From Vibrio cortegadensis (GTDB lineage Bacteria; Pseudomonadota; Gammaproteobacteria; Enterobacterales; Vibrionaceae), in contig NZ_AP025472.1 in NCBI RefSeq assembly GCF_024347395.1, positions 2,852,001 to 2,916,000 of the forward strand: a stretch of 64,000 nt of DNA, in the 5' to 3' direction. Positions 43,009 through 52,926 of this stretch are shown here, in pieces; the first letter of the stretch is position 1; each line of letters starts with the position of its first letter. The translations under genes and the position numbers were made by a program. Below the pieces are notes generated by a model that was not told where the DNA came from, did no database searches, and saw nothing but the letters and a program-made list of their open reading frames with translations.

Positions 43009-44835
43009 ATGCCTGAAAAATTCAATATGCAAGCGCCTCCTTTTGACCGACTCACAGAAAAGCAGCAGCGAACGCTACGCGCTTCATTAGATGTCGCTTA
43101 CTACCGAGATAAAGAGACCATCATCGCCGCCGAGCAGCCGTCCCATTACCTTTATATTTTAATTAAAGGGGCCGTAGAAGAGCGATCTGCAGATGGCAAA
43201 GAGGTTTTCGCTCACTACGCTAACGACGATATGTTTGATGTTCGTGCGCTATTTGATTCTCACACCAAACACCAATACATCACCCTAGAAGATACGCTGT
43301 GCTATTTACTGTCCAAAGAGGTATTCATTGATCTCTATAATCAAAACGGCCAGTTTGCCGCCTATTTTGATAACAACTTAGCCAAGCGACAAGCATTAAT
43401 TGAATCGGCTCAGCAACAGCAAAATCTTGCTGAATTCATTCTAACCAAAGTGGATGCCAGCATTTATCACCCCCCAATGATTTTGCAACCAGATCAGCCG
43501 ATCAATGACGTCACCAAGCAGCTAAAAGAGCACGCTTTAGATTCAGCACTTGTTCAACTGTCTGAAGACGACCCTCGACGCATAGAGAACCCAACCCTTC
43601 ACCCTTATGCGATCGTGACTCGGACCAATATGTTGCATGCGGTCATGCTAGATCAACGTCCACTCGATACGCCCGTCAGTCAAATCGCCACCTTCCCTGT
43701 CTTTCATGTCGATGATGGTGATTTCCTATTTAACGCCATGATCACCATGACTCGTAACCGCATGAAACGCGTGATGGTATGCGATGGAAATGAAGCGGTC
43801 GGCATGCTCGATATGACTCAAATATTGAGTTCATTCTCTACCCATTCGCACGTGCTAAGCCTGACGATTGCACGAGCATCCAGCGTTGAAGAGCTTGCAC
43901 TGGCTTCCAATAAACAACGACAATTGGTTGAAAGTTTATTGGGCAATGGCATACGTACTCGCTTCATCATGCAACTCATCTCGGCGGTCAATGAGCAGAT
44001 CATAGAGAAAGCATTCGAACTCGTGGTTCCACCAGCTCTGCATGATCAGTGCTGCCTTATCGTGCTTGGTTCCGAAGGTCGCGGCGAGCAGATCATCAAA
44101 ACCGACCAAGACAATGCGCTCATCCTTAAAGATGGATTACAGTGGCAACAGTGTGAATCGGTCATGAATACTTTAACCCACACGCTGCAACAGCTTGGTT
44201 ACCCACTCTGCCCCGGTAATGTCATGGTGAATAACGAAAAGTGGGTGAAGAGCCAAACAGAATGGAAGTCGACACTGTCAAAATGGGTAAAAAAGGCGCG
44301 TTCAGAGCAAGTGATGGATATTGCAATTGTCGCCGACGCTCATGCCGTGGCGGGAAATAGAGAGCTCTTAGCACCGATTAAAACGCATTTAAGTGAACTC
44401 ATGGCGGATCAAGAGCTAATCCTCATGGAGTTTATTCGCCCTGCCTTAAATTTCTCCGTGCCACTCACCCTCTTTGGCAATGTGAAAAAATCAAAATCAG
44501 GCGTCGATATCAAGCAAGGGGGTATTTTTCCGATTGTTCATGGTGTTCGGGCTTTGAGTTTAGAGCACAAAATCAGGGTGAATAACACATTTGAACGTAT
44601 CGACGCTTTAGTCCAACAAAAAGTATTGGAGCAAGAGACCGCGGACAATCTCAGTGAAGCTCTCAAACAGTTCTTTAAGCTACGTCTGGCTCAGCAACTT
44701 TCAGAACAACATAGCGGCAATAAAATCGACATTAAGCTATTAGAGCGAACCGAACGTGATTTGCTTCGCCACAGCTTGCATGTGGTCAAAAAGTTTAAGC
44801 AATGGCTTGGCTATCACTACCAAGTGAGAGATTAA
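43009..44835 (+). CDS. DUF294 nucleotidyltransferase-like protein with cNMP and CBS domains
   Basis: The 608-residue protein has a cyclic-nucleotide-binding fold (about 10-120: ILIKGAVEE), paired CBS domains (about 145-275), and a GlnD-type nucleotidyltransferase domain (about 330-440) with LGSEGRGEQIIKTDQDNALIL holding the GS and DxD motifs. A DUF294 C-terminal helical domain follows (about 470-600). Such proteins are often beside acs and a DnaQ-like exonuclease in vibrios. The target is unknown. The ATG at 43009 is chosen over a GTG four codons earlier; neither has a strong ribosome site. Confidence 0.88.
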   Translation: MPEKFNMQAPPFDRLTEKQQRTLRASLDVAYYRDKETIIAAEQPSHYLYILIKGAVEERSADGKEVFAHYANDDMFDVRALFDSHTKHQYITLEDTLCYLLSKEVFIDLYNQNGQFAAYFDNNLAKRQALIESAQQQQNLAEFILTKVDASIYHPPMILQPDQPINDVTKQLKEHALDSALVQLSEDDPRRIENPTLHPYAIVTRTNMLHAVMLDQRPLDTPVSQIATFPVFHVDDGDFLFNAMITMTRNRMKRVMVCDGNEAVGMLDMTQILSSFSTHSHVLSLTIARASSVEELALASNKQRQLVESLLGNGIRTRFIMQLISAVNEQIIEKAFELVVPPALHDQCCLIVLGSEGRGEQIIKTDQDNALILKDGLQWQQCESVMNTLTHTLQQLGYPLCPGNVMVNNEKWVKSQTEWKSTLSKWVKKARSEQVMDIAIVADAHAVAGNRELLAPIKTHLSELMADQELILMEFIRPALNFSVPLTLFGNVKKSKSGVDIKQGGIFPIVHGVRALSLEHKIRVNNTFERIDALVQQKVLEQETADNLSEALKQFFKLRLAQQLSEQHSGNKIDIKLLERTERDLLRHSLHVVKKFKQWLGYHYQVRD

Positions 44836-44839
44836 ACCA

Positions 44840-45475
44840 ATGAACTGGCTCTCTCGAAAATGGTGGCACTATAAACTGCAAGGCTCCGCTTATCAGTCGC
44901 TATTCGCTGCGCCACAACAAGGCGAGTTTGTCTCTTTAGATTGTGAAACGACCAGCTTAGATCCCAAGCGAGCCGAACTCGTCACCATTGCCGCCACTAA
45001 AATTATCGATAACCGGATCATCACCAGTCAACCTTTTGAAGTTCGTTTAAGAGCCCCACAATCGCTAGATTCTGGCTCAGTAAAGATTCACAAAATACGC
45101 CATCAAGATCTTCTCGATGGCGTCAGTGAAAAACAAGCCTTAGAAAAACTACTCGCCTTTATCGGCAATCGACCGCTTGTCGGTTATCACATCCGCTACG
45201 ATAAAACGATTCTCGATATCGCGTGTAAAAAACAACTCGGCTTCCCCCTCCCCAATCAGTTGATTGAAGTCAGTCAAATCTATCATGATCAGCTCGAAAA
45301 GCGGCTGCCAAATGCCTATATCGACTTAAGCTTAGATGCGATCTGTAATCACCTTCAGTTACCCATTCAAGACAAACATGACGCACTACAAGATGCGATA
45401 TCTGCCGCACTGGTTTTTGTTCGCCTGACCAAAGGTGACTTACCCGAATTCACATCAGCTTACTTTAAACATTAA
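44840..45475 (+). CDS. DnaQ-like 3'-5' exonuclease
   Basis: The 211-residue protein has the DEDDh exonuclease motifs: LDCETTSLD (ExoI, about 35-43), GYHIRYDK (ExoII, about 116-123) and HDALQDA (ExoIII, about 182-188). It begins 4 bp after the DUF294 stop and is surely co-transcribed with it. Its nucleic-acid target is unknown; it is not the polymerase III epsilon subunit. Confidence 0.92.
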   Translation: MNWLSRKWWHYKLQGSAYQSLFAAPQQGEFVSLDCETTSLDPKRAELVTIAATKIIDNRIITSQPFEVRLRAPQSLDSGSVKIHKIRHQDLLDGVSEKQALEKLLAFIGNRPLVGYHIRYDKTILDIACKKQLGFPLPNQLIEVSQIYHDQLEKRLPNAYIDLSLDAICNHLQLPIQDKHDALQDAISAALVFVRLTKGDLPEFTSAYFKH

Positions 45476-45705
45476 CCCTATCTGCCAACTAAAACCCGCA
45501 GGAGCCGATCAACCTCTCATTTATAACCTAGTTAACCTCCCGATAATTAAGCATAAATCTCACACTCATCCTAAAGTCTAATTGTAGAAACTCGCCTACT
45601 GGCAGAGAGTTATAGGCATAGCGGTATTCAATATCAAACAATCACAACAACGCCTAAACGGAATTTGCCCAGAAGATAAAAGATCAAGGCACAAGGAGAG
45701 ATGCA

Positions 45706-47655
45706 ATGAGTGAAGCCCATATTTATCCAGTAAAAGAGAACATCAAAGCGCAAACCCACGCCGATGAAGATACCTACCTAGCGATGTACCAGCAATCCGT
45801 TTCAGATCCAGAAGGATTCTGGGGCGAACACGGGAAAATAGTAGACTGGATTAAACCCTTTACTCACGTAAAAAGTACGTCTTTCGATACGGGTCATGTT
45901 GATATTCGCTGGTTTGATGACGGTACACTCAATGTGTCAGCCAACTGTATTGATCGCCACCTAGCGGAACGCGGTGATGAAGTGGCGATTATTTGGGAAG
46001 GCGATGACCCAGCCGATGATAAAACCCTAACCTTTAATCAACTTCACAAAGAAGTGTGCCTGTTCTCAAACGCTCTCAAAGAGCAAGGAGTTCGTAAAGG
46101 TGACGTCGTTTGTCTTTACATGCCAATGGTGCCCGAAGCGGCTGTCGCAATGTTAGCTTGTACTCGTATTGGCGCAGTCCATACCGTCGTATTTGGCGGG
46201 TTCTCACCTGAAGCACTTTCTGGTCGTATCATTGACTCGAATTCAAAAATTGTCGTCACTGCGGATGAAGGTGTTCGTGGTGGACGAGCAGTACCTCTGA
46301 AGAAAAACGTCGATGAAGCGCTGACCAACCCTGATGTAAAAACCATTGATAAGGTCATCGTATTCAAACGTACTGGCGGTGATGTGGAATGGCACGATCA
46401 TCGTGATGTATGGTGGCATGAAGCAACATCAACGGTTTCTGAAATTTGCCCCCCAGAAGAGATGAAAGCGGAAGATCCACTATTCATCCTCTACACATCC
46501 GGCTCAACAGGCAAACCTAAAGGCGTGCTGCATACCACAGGTGGATACCTCGTCTATGCCACAATGACATTCAAATATGTCTTTGACTACCAGCCAGGCG
46601 AAGTGTTCTGGTGTACCGCCGATGTGGGTTGGATTACAGGGCATACTTATCTCATTTATGGCCCACTTGCCAACGGGGCGAAAACCATTCTGTTTGAAGG
46701 TGTTCCTAATTACCCGAACACCAATCGCATGAGTAAAGTGGTCGATAAACACCAAGTAAATATTCTTTATACTGCGCCGACTGCTATCCGAGCATTAATG
46801 GCGAAAGGTAACGAAGCGGTTGAAGATACCTCACGTAGTAGCTTACGCATCATGGGATCGGTTGGTGAACCGATTAACCCTGAAGCATGGGAGTGGTACT
46901 ACAAAACCATAGGTAATGAAAATTCACCGATTGTTGATACTTGGTGGCAAACAGAAACAGGCGGGATCCTCATTGCCCCACTACCAGGAGCAACCGACCT
47001 AAAACCGGGGTCAGCCACTCGCCCATTCTTCGGTGTACAACCGGCGTTAGTCGATAATATGGGGAATATCATTGATGGCGCCGCTGAAGGTAACCTGGTT
47101 ATTCTCGATTCATGGCCAGGCCAAATGCGTACCGTTTATGGCGATCACGAGCGCTTCGAACAGACCTACTTCTCAACCTTCAAGGGCATGTACTTCACCA
47201 GTGACGGTGCAAAACGAGATGAAGACGGTTACTACTGGATCACCGGTCGTGTGGATGATGTTCTCAACGTATCAGGTCACCGAATGGGAACCGCAGAAGT
47301 CGAATCCGCGCTCGTTGCATTCGATAAAATTGCTGAAGCTGCGATTGTTGGTGTGCCACATGACATAAAAGGCCAAGCCATCTACGCTTACATCACTCTT
47401 AATGATGGTGAATTCCCAAGTGCAGAGCTGCATAAAGAAGTCAAAGATTGGGTTCGTAAGGAGATTGGCCCGATAGCTACGCCAGACGTACTGCATTGGA
47501 CTGACTCCTTACCAAAAACACGTTCAGGTAAAATCATGCGTCGTATTCTGCGTAAAATCGCTACCGGAGACACCAGTAACCTCGGAGATACATCCACCCT
47601 TGCCGACCCGAGTGTTGTTGATAAGCTGATTGCTGAAAAAGCAGAACTTGCCTAA
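45706..47655 (+). CDS. acs: Acetyl-CoA synthetase
   Basis: Acs activates acetate with ATP and CoA to acetyl-CoA by way of acetyl-AMP. The 649-residue ANL-family protein has the P-loop-like YTSGSTGKPKG, DTWWQTETGG and YWITGRVDD. The C-terminal PKTRSGKIMRR carries the catalytic lysine that is acetylated for control. AAGGAGAG precedes the ATG. The CrbSR-like genes in this window are its probable regulators. Confidence 0.98.
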   Translation: MSEAHIYPVKENIKAQTHADEDTYLAMYQQSVSDPEGFWGEHGKIVDWIKPFTHVKSTSFDTGHVDIRWFDDGTLNVSANCIDRHLAERGDEVAIIWEGDDPADDKTLTFNQLHKEVCLFSNALKEQGVRKGDVVCLYMPMVPEAAVAMLACTRIGAVHTVVFGGFSPEALSGRIIDSNSKIVVTADEGVRGGRAVPLKKNVDEALTNPDVKTIDKVIVFKRTGGDVEWHDHRDVWWHEATSTVSEICPPEEMKAEDPLFILYTSGSTGKPKGVLHTTGGYLVYATMTFKYVFDYQPGEVFWCTADVGWITGHTYLIYGPLANGAKTILFEGVPNYPNTNRMSKVVDKHQVNILYTAPTAIRALMAKGNEAVEDTSRSSLRIMGSVGEPINPEAWEWYYKTIGNENSPIVDTWWQTETGGILIAPLPGATDLKPGSATRPFFGVQPALVDNMGNIIDGAAEGNLVILDSWPGQMRTVYGDHERFEQTYFSTFKGMYFTSDGAKRDEDGYYWITGRVDDVLNVSGHRMGTAEVESALVAFDKIAEAAIVGVPHDIKGQAIYAYITLNDGEFPSAELHKEVKDWVRKEIGPIATPDVLHWTDSLPKTRSGKIMRRILRKIATGDTSNLGDTSTLADPSVVDKLIAEKAELA

Positions 47656-47672
47656 GACATTTAATTAATCAC

Positions 47673-47700
47673 AAGCCGCCAGCGTATTGGCGGCTTTTTT
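47673..47700 (+). terminator. Terminator after acs
   Basis: AAGCCGCCA and TGGCGGCTT pair around GCGTAT and run into T residues. Confidence 0.92.
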
Positions 47701-47948
47701 GATCCATTCCAGCTCACAAATATCCGTATTAAATGGCAGGATAACGACCATTTTTGTTAACTTGGTTACAAAAACCATCCCCCTAACAGAGAGATAAGAC
47801 CAGTAAATTGCTGCCATTTGCGCTGAATTAGCTATAATCTGGTTCTAAATTTAAAAATCAGTGTTTTTTTCACTAGAAATTAACGCTGATTTGTAAATAA
47901 TATGGGAATATTGGTATTCGTTTCACGATAAAGGAAGATAAGCCCAAG

Positions 47949-48398
47949 ATGCCTGCAAAGTTAAGCATTCTACTTCTGAATGGCCCAAATCTTAATCTAC
48001 TCGGTTTAAGAGAGCCCGCACATTACGGTTCTCAAACGTTAGATCAAATAGTGACGGCCCTGTCAGAACAAGCCAAGGAAGCCGAGGTGGAGTTAACCCA
48101 CCTGCAATCAAATCGTGAATATGAACTGATCGAAGCAATCCATGCCGCATACCAAAAGGTTGATTTTATCATCATCAACCCTGCCGCTTTTACTCATACG
48201 AGCGTAGCACTACGTGATGCATTGCTCGGGGTTGCGATCCCATTTATTGAAGTGCACTTATCCAATGTTCATGCACGTGAACCATTCCGCCATCACTCAT
48301 ATCTATCCGATAAAGCAGAAGGCGTTATTTGTGGATTAGGCGCGCAAGGTTATCAATTCGCTTTGGCTGCGGCGCTGAACAAGCTCCAGTCAAAGTAA
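47949..48398 (+). CDS. aroQ: Type II 3-dehydroquinate dehydratase
   Basis: AroQ dehydrates 3-dehydroquinate in the shikimate pathway. The 149-residue flavodoxin-like protein shows LLNGPNLNLLGLREP, the catalytic Tyr loop HYGSQTLD, INPAAFTHTSVALRDAL and EVHLSNVHAREPFRHHSY. It lies upstream of accB, as in many gamma-proteobacteria. Confidence 0.98.
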   Translation: MPAKLSILLLNGPNLNLLGLREPAHYGSQTLDQIVTALSEQAKEAEVELTHLQSNREYELIEAIHAAYQKVDFIIINPAAFTHTSVALRDALLGVAIPFIEVHLSNVHAREPFRHHSYLSDKAEGVICGLGAQGYQFALAAALNKLQSK

Positions 48399-48488
48399 TC
48401 TATTCATTACATATGAATAGATAGAACTAATACTTACCTACTCGGTCATAGAGTTTAGGTCACTTAACAAGACAAAGAGAAAGAAAAG

Positions 48489-48950
48489 ATGGATATTCGT
48501 AAAATCAAAAAACTTATCGAACTAGTAGAAGAGTCTGGTATTGCTGAACTTGAAATCTCTGAAGGTGAAGAGTCGGTACGAATCAGTCGTAACCACACTG
48601 GTGCACCAGCTCCAATCCAATACGCAGCAGCACCGATGGCCGCTCCTGTAGCAGCACCAGTAGCCGCGGCACCAGTTGCAGCAACAGCAGAAGAATCAGC
48701 TCCAGCTGCACCAGCAGGACACCAAGTTCTTTCGCCAATGGTTGGTACTTTCTACGGTGCTTCAAGCCCTGATGCAAAACCATTCGTAAAAGTAGGCCAA
48801 CAAGTTACTGCTGGCGAAACTCTTTGCATCGTTGAAGCGATGAAAATGATGAACCAAATCGAAGCCGATAAATCTGGTGTTGTGGTTGCAATTCTTGTTG
48901 AAGATGGCCAACCCGTTGAATTTGATCAACCACTTGTTGTGATCGAATAA
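48489..48950 (+). CDS. accB: Biotin carboxyl carrier protein of acetyl-CoA carboxylase
   Basis: AccB carries biotin between the two active sites of acetyl-CoA carboxylase. The 153 residues have an N-terminal region, an Ala/Pro-rich linker (about 38-78) and the biotinyl domain with EAMKMM, whose lysine (about 119) takes biotin. accC follows 15 bp later in the same operon. Confidence 0.98.
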   Translation: MDIRKIKKLIELVEESGIAELEISEGEESVRISRNHTGAPAPIQYAAAPMAAPVAAPVAAAPVAATAEESAPAAPAGHQVLSPMVGTFYGASSPDAKPFVKVGQQVTAGETLCIVEAMKMMNQIEADKSGVVVAILVEDGQPVEFDQPLVVIE

Positions 48951-48965
48951 TAGAGGTCACTCGAT

Positions 48966-50309
48966 ATGTTAGATAAATTAGTTATCGCAAACCGTGGCGA
49001 AATTGCGCTACGTATTTTGCGTGCATGTAAAGAGCTTGGTATTAAAACCGTTGCGGTACACTCAACTGCTGACCGTGATTTAAAACACGTACTTCTTGCT
49101 GACGAAACCATCTGTATTGGTCCTGCTCGCGGTATCGACAGCTACCTGAACATTCCTCGCATTATTAGTGCAGCGGAAGTAACTGGTGCGGTTGCGGTTC
49201 ACCCAGGCTACGGCTTCCTATCTGAAAACGCAGATTTTGCAGAGCAAGTAGAACGCTCTGGCTTTATCTTTGTTGGCCCTAAAGCGGAAACCATCCGCAT
49301 GATGGGCGACAAAGTATCGGCTATCACATCAATGAAGAAAGCGGGCGTTCCTTGTGTACCAGGTTCAGACGGCCCTCTTAACGATGATGAAGCGAAAAAC
49401 AAAGCTCACGCAAAACGCATCGGCTTCCCAGTTATCATTAAAGCATCTGGCGGCGGCGGCGGTCGTGGTATGCGTGTTGTTCGTTCTGAAGCAGAACTGA
49501 CAGAAGCTATCGCGATGACGCGTGCTGAAGCAAAAGCATGTTTCAACAACGACATGGTTTACATGGAGAAATTCCTAGAAAACCCTCGTCACATTGAAGT
49601 TCAAATTCTTGCAGATGGCCAAGGTAATGCAATCCACCTAGGTGAACGTGACTGTTCTATGCAACGTCGCCACCAAAAAGTAGTGGAAGAAGCTCCGGCA
49701 CCAGGCATCACTGAAGAGATGCGTAAATACATTGGTGAGCGTTGTACCCGTGCTTGTATCGAAATTGGTTACCGTGGTGCTGGCACATTTGAATTCCTAT
49801 ACGAAAATGGCGAATTCTACTTCATCGAAATGAATACTCGTATCCAAGTTGAGCACACTATCACTGAAATGGTGACTGGTATCGATTTGGTAAAAGAGCA
49901 ACTACGCATTGCTGCTGGTCAACCGTTATCATTCACACAAGATGATATCAAACTGCGTGGTCACTCAATTGAGTGCCGTATTAACGCTGAAGATCCTGTA
50001 CGATTCCTACCTTCTCCAGGCAAAATTCAACGCTTCCACGCTCCAGGTGGTATGGGCGTTCGTTGGGAATCTCATATCTACACGGGCTACACAGTACCGC
50101 CACATTACGATTCAATGATCGGTAAGCTTATCACTTACGGTGAGAACCGCGACGTTGCTATCGCTCGCATGAAGAACGCCCTTTCAGAAATGATTGTGGA
50201 AGGTATTCACGTGAACGTACCGCTACAGCAAGCCATTATGAATGACGAGAATTTCCAACACGGTGGTGCAAACATCCACTACCTTGAGAAAAAACTTGGT
50301 CTTCAATAA
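48966..50309 (+). CDS. accC: Biotin carboxylase of acetyl-CoA carboxylase
   Basis: AccC carboxylates the biotin on AccB using ATP and bicarbonate. The 447-residue ATP-grasp protein has the glycine-rich loop KASGGGGGRGMR, HLGERDCSMQRRHQKVVEEAPAP and EMNTRIQVEH. It lies 15 bp after accB and is followed by a terminator. Confidence 0.98.
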   Translation: MLDKLVIANRGEIALRILRACKELGIKTVAVHSTADRDLKHVLLADETICIGPARGIDSYLNIPRIISAAEVTGAVAVHPGYGFLSENADFAEQVERSGFIFVGPKAETIRMMGDKVSAITSMKKAGVPCVPGSDGPLNDDEAKNKAHAKRIGFPVIIKASGGGGGRGMRVVRSEAELTEAIAMTRAEAKACFNNDMVYMEKFLENPRHIEVQILADGQGNAIHLGERDCSMQRRHQKVVEEAPAPGITEEMRKYIGERCTRACIEIGYRGAGTFEFLYENGEFYFIEMNTRIQVEHTITEMVTGIDLVKEQLRIAAGQPLSFTQDDIKLRGHSIECRINAEDPVRFLPSPGKIQRFHAPGGMGVRWESHIYTGYTVPPHYDSMIGKLITYGENRDVAIARMKNALSEMIVEGIHVNVPLQQAIMNDENFQHGGANIHYLEKKLGLQ

Positions 50310-50381
50310 TCACTTTTAGCTTGTACGCAAAAGCTTAAGTGTTCGATACTGACGTATTAAATATTGAAACATGAAACGCAT

Positions 50382-50410
50382 AAAATGCTCACTTCGGTGG
50401 GCATTTTTTA
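50382..50410 (+). terminator. Terminator after accC
   Basis: AAATGCTCAC and GTGGGCATTT pair (one wobble) around TTCG and run into T residues. Confidence 0.88.
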
Positions 50411-50490
50411 TTCTATTTTCTGAATTGTGTAGAACTCTGGTAGACTCTGCAGCAAATTTTCAATCATCGTGAAACGAAAGAGCAAATATC

Positions 50491-51378
50491 ATGCCTTGGA
50501 TTCAAATCAAACTTAATGCGACTAACGCCAACGCAGAGCAAATTGGCGACATGCTAATGGAAGAGACAGGCGCGTTATCTGTCACCTTTTTAGATGCACA
50601 CGATACGCCTGTATTTGAACCTCTGCCGGGTGAGACTCGACTTTGGGGTGATACTGATATCGTCGCGTTATATGACGCAGAAGCCAATACAGACTTCATC
50701 ATCACGCAAATCAAGAGTAGCGGCATGCTTGAAGCAGGTTTCGCTTATAAAGTTGAACAGCTCGAAGACAAAGATTGGGAACGTGAATGGATGGAAAACT
50801 TCCACCCAATGAAGTTTGGTGAGCGTTTATGGATCTGCCCTAGCTGGCGTGAAGTTCCAGAACCTGATGCGATTAACGTGATGCTTGATCCTGGCTTAGC
50901 GTTCGGTACAGGTACTCACCCAACAACATCACTTTGCTTAGAGTGGCTAGAGGGCCTAGACCTAAAAGGAAAAACGGTTCTTGATTTTGGTTGTGGTTCA
51001 GGGATCCTTGCGATCGCGGCGATCAAGCTTGGTGCGGCAAAAGTGGTTGGGATCGATATCGATCCTCAAGCATTAACGGCCTCTAAAGATAATGCACAAC
51101 GCAATGGTGTTGCCGATCAACTTGAGCTATTCCTACCTCAAGACCAACCTGAAAATTTCACTGCTGATGTGGTCGTTGCCAACATTCTTGCTGGTCCACT
51201 GCGTGAACTTTCAGGCATCATCAAAGGCTTAATTAAGCCAAATGGTCAACTTGCCATGTCGGGTGTTTTAGATACACAAGCTGAAGATGTTGCCAATTAT
51301 TATCGTGATGAGCTTCACATAGATCCGATAGTAGAGCAGCAAGAGTGGTGTCGTATATCTGGTTACAAGCAAGGCTAG
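50491..51378 (+). CDS. prmA: Ribosomal protein L11 methyltransferase
   Basis: PrmA trimethylates ribosomal protein L11. The 295-residue protein has an N-terminal L11-recognition domain (1-100) and a class I methyltransferase domain with GTGTHPTT, VLDFGCGSGILAIAA, and VVANILAGPL as the NxxL-type motif. It lies upstream of dusB-fis, the conserved order. Confidence 0.98.
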   Translation: MPWIQIKLNATNANAEQIGDMLMEETGALSVTFLDAHDTPVFEPLPGETRLWGDTDIVALYDAEANTDFIITQIKSSGMLEAGFAYKVEQLEDKDWEREWMENFHPMKFGERLWICPSWREVPEPDAINVMLDPGLAFGTGTHPTTSLCLEWLEGLDLKGKTVLDFGCGSGILAIAAIKLGAAKVVGIDIDPQALTASKDNAQRNGVADQLELFLPQDQPENFTADVVVANILAGPLRELSGIIKGLIKPNGQLAMSGVLDTQAEDVANYYRDELHIDPIVEQQEWCRISGYKQG

Positions 51379-51453
51379 ATAAGACTTTACGCCCTAATTG
51401 ACTGAAATTTATACAAATTACATAAACAAATTGTAAATGCTCAAATATTAGTC

Positions 51454-51490
51454 TTTTCACGGAGCGAAAAAATGCGTAAAATGCGCGCCC
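51454..51490 (+). promoter_or_regulatory. dusB-fis promoter with GC-rich discriminator
   Basis: TTTTCA (51454-51459), a 17-bp spacer and TAAAAT (51477-51482) are followed by GCGCGCCC as discriminator. The E. coli fis promoter has the same kind of GC-rich discriminator, which makes it sensitive to ppGpp and growth rate. The start should fall near 51489. Confidence 0.7.
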
Positions 51491-51517
51491 TTGCTGGTAC
51501 AGAACTGTGATGATGTT

Positions 51518-52486
51518 TTGAAAATCGGAAATTATAAACTTAAGAACAATCTAATCGTGGCCCCTATGGCTGGAGTGACGGATAGACCGTTCCGTGAGTT
51601 ATGTCTTCGCTATGGTGCGGGGATGGCTGTCAGTGAAATGATGTCCTCTAACCCCAAAGTATGGAAAACATCGAAGTCGCAACAACGCATGGTACATGAG
51701 GGCGAATCGGGCATTCGCTCTGTACAGATTGCAGGTGCTGACCCACAGCTTATGGCCGAGGCGGCTCAATTTAGTGTTGAAAACGGTGCGCAAATCATCG
51801 ATATCAACATGGGTTGTCCAGCAAAAAAAGTAAATAAAAAGCTAGCCGGTTCTGCTTTGCTACAGTATCCAGAGATTATCGAAGATATTCTTAAGGCGGT
51901 AGTCAATGCAGTCGATGTTCCTGTGACGTTGAAAACCCGTACTGGCTGGGATACAGAAAACAGAAACTGTGTCCATATTGCGAAATTAGCCGAAGACTGC
52001 GGCATCCAAGCTTTAGCGCTACATGGGCGCACAAAAGCTTGTATGTACAAAGGAGAGGCCGAATACGACAACATTAAAGCGGTTAAACAAGCTATCTCGA
52101 TTCCGGTTATCGCCAATGGTGATATCGACAGTCCTGAGAAAGCGAAGTATGTGCTGGAGTACACAGGTGCAGACGCTTTAATGATAGGACGTCCCGCCCA
52201 GGGCCGACCTTGGATTTTTCAGGAAATCCAACACTACTTGGTAAACGGTACCACGATGCCTGCACTTCCTCTTGAGGAAGTAAAAAGCATTTTACTTGGT
52301 CATGTTGACGCACTTCACCAATTTTATGGGGAGTACTTAGGCCCTCGCATTGCTCGCAAGCATGTGGGTTGGTATCTAAAAGAGCATGAGCAAGCCAGTG
52401 AGTTTCGCCGTACCTTCAATGCGATAGAAGCAGCACCGCTGCAACTTGAAGCGTTAGAAGGTTATTTTGATAACGTTGCATCATAA
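51518..52486 (+). CDS. dusB: tRNA-dihydrouridine synthase B
   Basis: DusB reduces uridine in the tRNA D-loop using FMN. Start at the TTG at 51518 gives 322 residues beginning LKIGNYKLKNN, matching the family N-terminus; translation further upstream would run into promoter DNA. Motifs are APMAGVTDRPFR, INMGCPAKKV (catalytic Cys), LHGRT and ANGDI. The weak TTG start without a good ribosome site is in keeping with low DusB and high Fis output from one transcript. fis follows 23 bp later. Confidence 0.95.
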   Translation: MKIGNYKLKNNLIVAPMAGVTDRPFRELCLRYGAGMAVSEMMSSNPKVWKTSKSQQRMVHEGESGIRSVQIAGADPQLMAEAAQFSVENGAQIIDINMGCPAKKVNKKLAGSALLQYPEIIEDILKAVVNAVDVPVTLKTRTGWDTENRNCVHIAKLAEDCGIQALALHGRTKACMYKGEAEYDNIKAVKQAISIPVIANGDIDSPEKAKYVLEYTGADALMIGRPAQGRPWIFQEIQHYLVNGTTMPALPLEEVKSILLGHVDALHQFYGEYLGPRIARKHVGWYLKEHEQASEFRRTFNAIEAAPLQLEALEGYFDNVAS

Positions 52487-52509
52487 TTACGAGAAGAGCT
52501 AGACCAAAT

Positions 52510-52806
52510 ATGTTCGAACAAAATCTGACTTCAGAAGCATTAACAGTGACTACAGTTACATCACAAGATCAAATCACTCAGAAGCCACTACGTGACTCTG
52601 TTAAAGCATCGTTGAAAAACTATCTTGCTCAATTAAATGGTCAGGAAGTCAGCGAATTATATGAGTTAGTTTTGGCAGAAGTTGAACAGCCACTACTAGA
52701 CACTATCATGCAATACACTCGCGGCAACCAAACTCGCGCAGCAACTATGATGGGTATCAACCGTGGTACTCTTCGTAAGAAACTTAAAAAATACGGCATG
52801 AACTAA
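52510..52806 (+). CDS. fis: Nucleoid protein Fis
   Basis: Fis is the growth-phase nucleoid and activator protein. The 98 residues are a near match to E. coli Fis, with the beta-hairpin arms at about 10-30 and the C-terminal HTH RAATMMGINRGTLRKKLKKY. It is the second gene of the dusB-fis operon and is followed by a terminator. The 3' end of fis, a known integration site for small Vibrio satellites, appears intact and unoccupied here. Confidence 0.98.
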   Translation: MFEQNLTSEALTVTTVTSQDQITQKPLRDSVKASLKNYLAQLNGQEVSELYELVLAEVEQPLLDTIMQYTRGNQTRAATMMGINRGTLRKKLKKYGMN

Positions 52807-52833
52807 TACAGTTCTTCTGTTTATTTTACTTTG

Positions 52834-52865
52834 AAGCCAAGCTATTTATAGTTTGGCTTTTTTTG
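52834..52865 (+). terminator. Terminator after fis
   Basis: AAGCCAAGC and GTTTGGCTT pair with one wobble around TATTTATA and are followed by T residues. Confidence 0.88.
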
Positions 52866-52926
52866 TAAATGAAACAATGAAAGTGAACTAGACTAACTGC
52901 GACAAATAACCATCAACGGTATAACA

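Noticed and set aside
52807..52926. Satellite insertion at the fis 3' end
   Set aside because: fis is followed directly by its terminator and ordinary genes; no integrase or att repeat was seen.
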